Source of the DNA: an uncultured Spirochaetaceae bacterium
Lineage (GTDB): Bacteria; Spirochaetota; Spirochaetia; Sphaerochaetales; Sphaerochaetaceae
DNA: 6,175 bases
Direction of reading: 5' to 3'
Assembly: GCA_946414625.1 (NCBI GenBank)
Contig: CAMKPI010000095.1
Location: forward strand, 1-6,175
The notes below the pieces were generated by a model. The model did no database searches. It worked only from the letters and a program-made list of their open reading frames with translations, and was not told the DNA's origin. A program made the translations under genes and the position numbers. This document shows, piece by piece, positions 5,421 to 6,175 of this stretch. Numbering within the stretch: the stretch's first letter is position 1; each line of letters opens with the position of its first letter.

Positions 5421-6035
5421 ATGGAAATAGTATGTTTGGATCTTGAAGGCGTTCTCGTGCCCGAAATCTGGATCGAGTTCTCCCGCGTCACGGGAATACC
5501 CGAGCTGAAAAGAACAACCCGCGACGAGCCGGATTACGAACGCCTGATGAACTGGCGAATGAATATTCTAAGAGAAAGAGGATTGACCCTACGAGACATC
5601 CAGGACACAATCTCGAAGATTCACCCATTTGACGGAGCGCGGGAATTTCTGGACAGAGTGCGGGAATTAACTCAGGTTGTGATTCTCTCCGATACATTCA
5701 CAGAGTTCGCCCAGCCCCTCATGCGGCAGCTATGCTGGCCGACAATTCTCTGCAACAGCCTTGTGACGGATACCGACGGCTTCCTCATCGGAATGAACCT
5801 CAGGCAGCAGGACGGAAAGCGCCGGGCGATTGACGGCTTCCGCGCAATGGGGTTCAAAACCTTTGCCGCCGGAGACAGCTACAATGACCTCACGATGATA
5901 CATCGCGCAGACAGAGGCTGCCTCTTTCGCGCTCCAGAGAACATTCTCCGCGAAGAGCCGGACCTCAATCTTTGCACCACATACGACGATTTTTTCAATG
6001 AAGTCTCATCCTTTGTCAGGTGGGCCCGCTCATAA
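5421..6035 (+). CDS. thrH: ThrH phosphoserine phosphatase / homoserine phosphotransferase
   Basis: This 204-residue cytoplasmic HAD-superfamily enzyme closely resembles Pseudomonas ThrH in length and motifs. Motif I is LDLEG, with nucleophile Asp7 and Glu9 in place of the usual second Asp, as in ThrH. Motif II is ILSDT (Ser90), motif III Lys133 (QDGKRRAI) and motif IV GDSYND (Asp152, Asp156). SDTFTEFAQPLMRQL, LRQQDGKR and FRAPENILRE are further ThrH-like stretches. ThrH is known to hydrolyse phosphoserine and also to transfer its phosphate to homoserine, giving O-phosphohomoserine, the ThrC substrate. Placement directly after thrC favours a role in threonine synthesis, perhaps replacing or aiding homoserine kinase; serine synthesis as an SerB-like enzyme remains possible. 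The ATG follows AAGGA (5410-5414) by 6 bases. No clear terminator follows. Confidence 0.93.
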   Translation: MEIVCLDLEGVLVPEIWIEFSRVTGIPELKRTTRDEPDYERLMNWRMNILRERGLTLRDIQDTISKIHPFDGAREFLDRVRELTQVVILSDTFTEFAQPLMRQLCWPTILCNSLVTDTDGFLIGMNLRQQDGKRRAIDGFRAMGFKTFAAGDSYNDLTMIHRADRGCLFRAPENILREEPDLNLCTTYDDFFNEVSSFVRWARS

Positions 6036-6175
6036 ATTACACGAAGCGTTGCAGACGCGGCCCCAGGCAGGAAGCGTGAGAGCAGCAAAGGAGAAAGAAC
6101 ATACAGACCGGGACCAAAATCAAGCGGGAAATAGCGGAGAAAGCAAAAACTCGATGCCAAACCCCGCACAGCCCG
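6036..6175. other. Purine-rich region after thrH, no gene supported
   Basis: The 140 bases after thrH are A+G-rich and hold no clear terminator or stem with a T-run. An ATG at 6154 preceded by GGAGA (6136-6140) could begin another plus-strand gene that runs out of the window, but the 13-base gap is long and only seven codons are visible. Confidence 0.5.

Noticed and set aside
5879..6169. Minus-strand 96-codon frame at the right end
   Set aside because: Half of it is antisense to the thrH C-terminal part, and nothing in it resembles a known family.
6154..6175. Start of a further plus-strand gene at the right edge
   Set aside because: Only seven codons are visible and the possible ribosome binding site is 13 bases away, too little to support a call.

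Overview
The window carries four complete protein-coding genes in two divergent pairs, on roughly 55% G+C DNA, with clear Shine-Dalgarno sites before every gene. It is bacterial. The two leftward genes belong to a set found mainly in anaerobic or gut-associated bacteria (and in E. coli), so an anaerobic, amino-acid or purine-fermenting host is plausible. The sequence does not let me name a phylum.

Leftward pair (minus strand): a YgeY-type M20 metallohydrolase (1872-3281) followed by the knotted transcarbamylase YgeW (288-1481). In E. coli these genes lie in the ygeW-ygeX-ygeY-hyuA-yqeA-ygfK-ssnA-xdhD region, linked to selenium-dependent, anaerobic purine and uric acid breakdown. Here the order is ygeY then ygeW, and ygeX is not between them; a 390-base G+C-rich repeat-filled spacer is there instead. 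A strong intrinsic terminator (182-205) closes the unit. It lies inside the last copy of a 71-bp tandem repeat that starts at the left window edge.

Rightward pair (plus strand): threonine synthase thrC (3772-5343) and thrH (5421-6035), a HAD-family phosphoserine phosphatase / phosphoserine:homoserine phosphotransferase. The two probably act in sequence: ThrH can make O-phosphohomoserine, which ThrC turns into threonine.

The 490-base divergent region (3282-3771) holds a good sigma70-type promoter candidate for ygeY with an adjacent tandem TTGCAA operator-like site, a weaker candidate for thrC, and structured 5' leaders on both sides. The ygeY leader (about 205 nt) contains a 9-bp inverted repeat and two mutually exclusive hairpins. 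The last 140 bases (6036-6175) hold no gene I can support. I see no tRNA, rRNA, CRISPR array or transposase. I find no wholly new system; the observations most worth checking are the ygeY leader and operator, the spacer repeats, the repeat-borne terminator and the thrC-thrH pairing.
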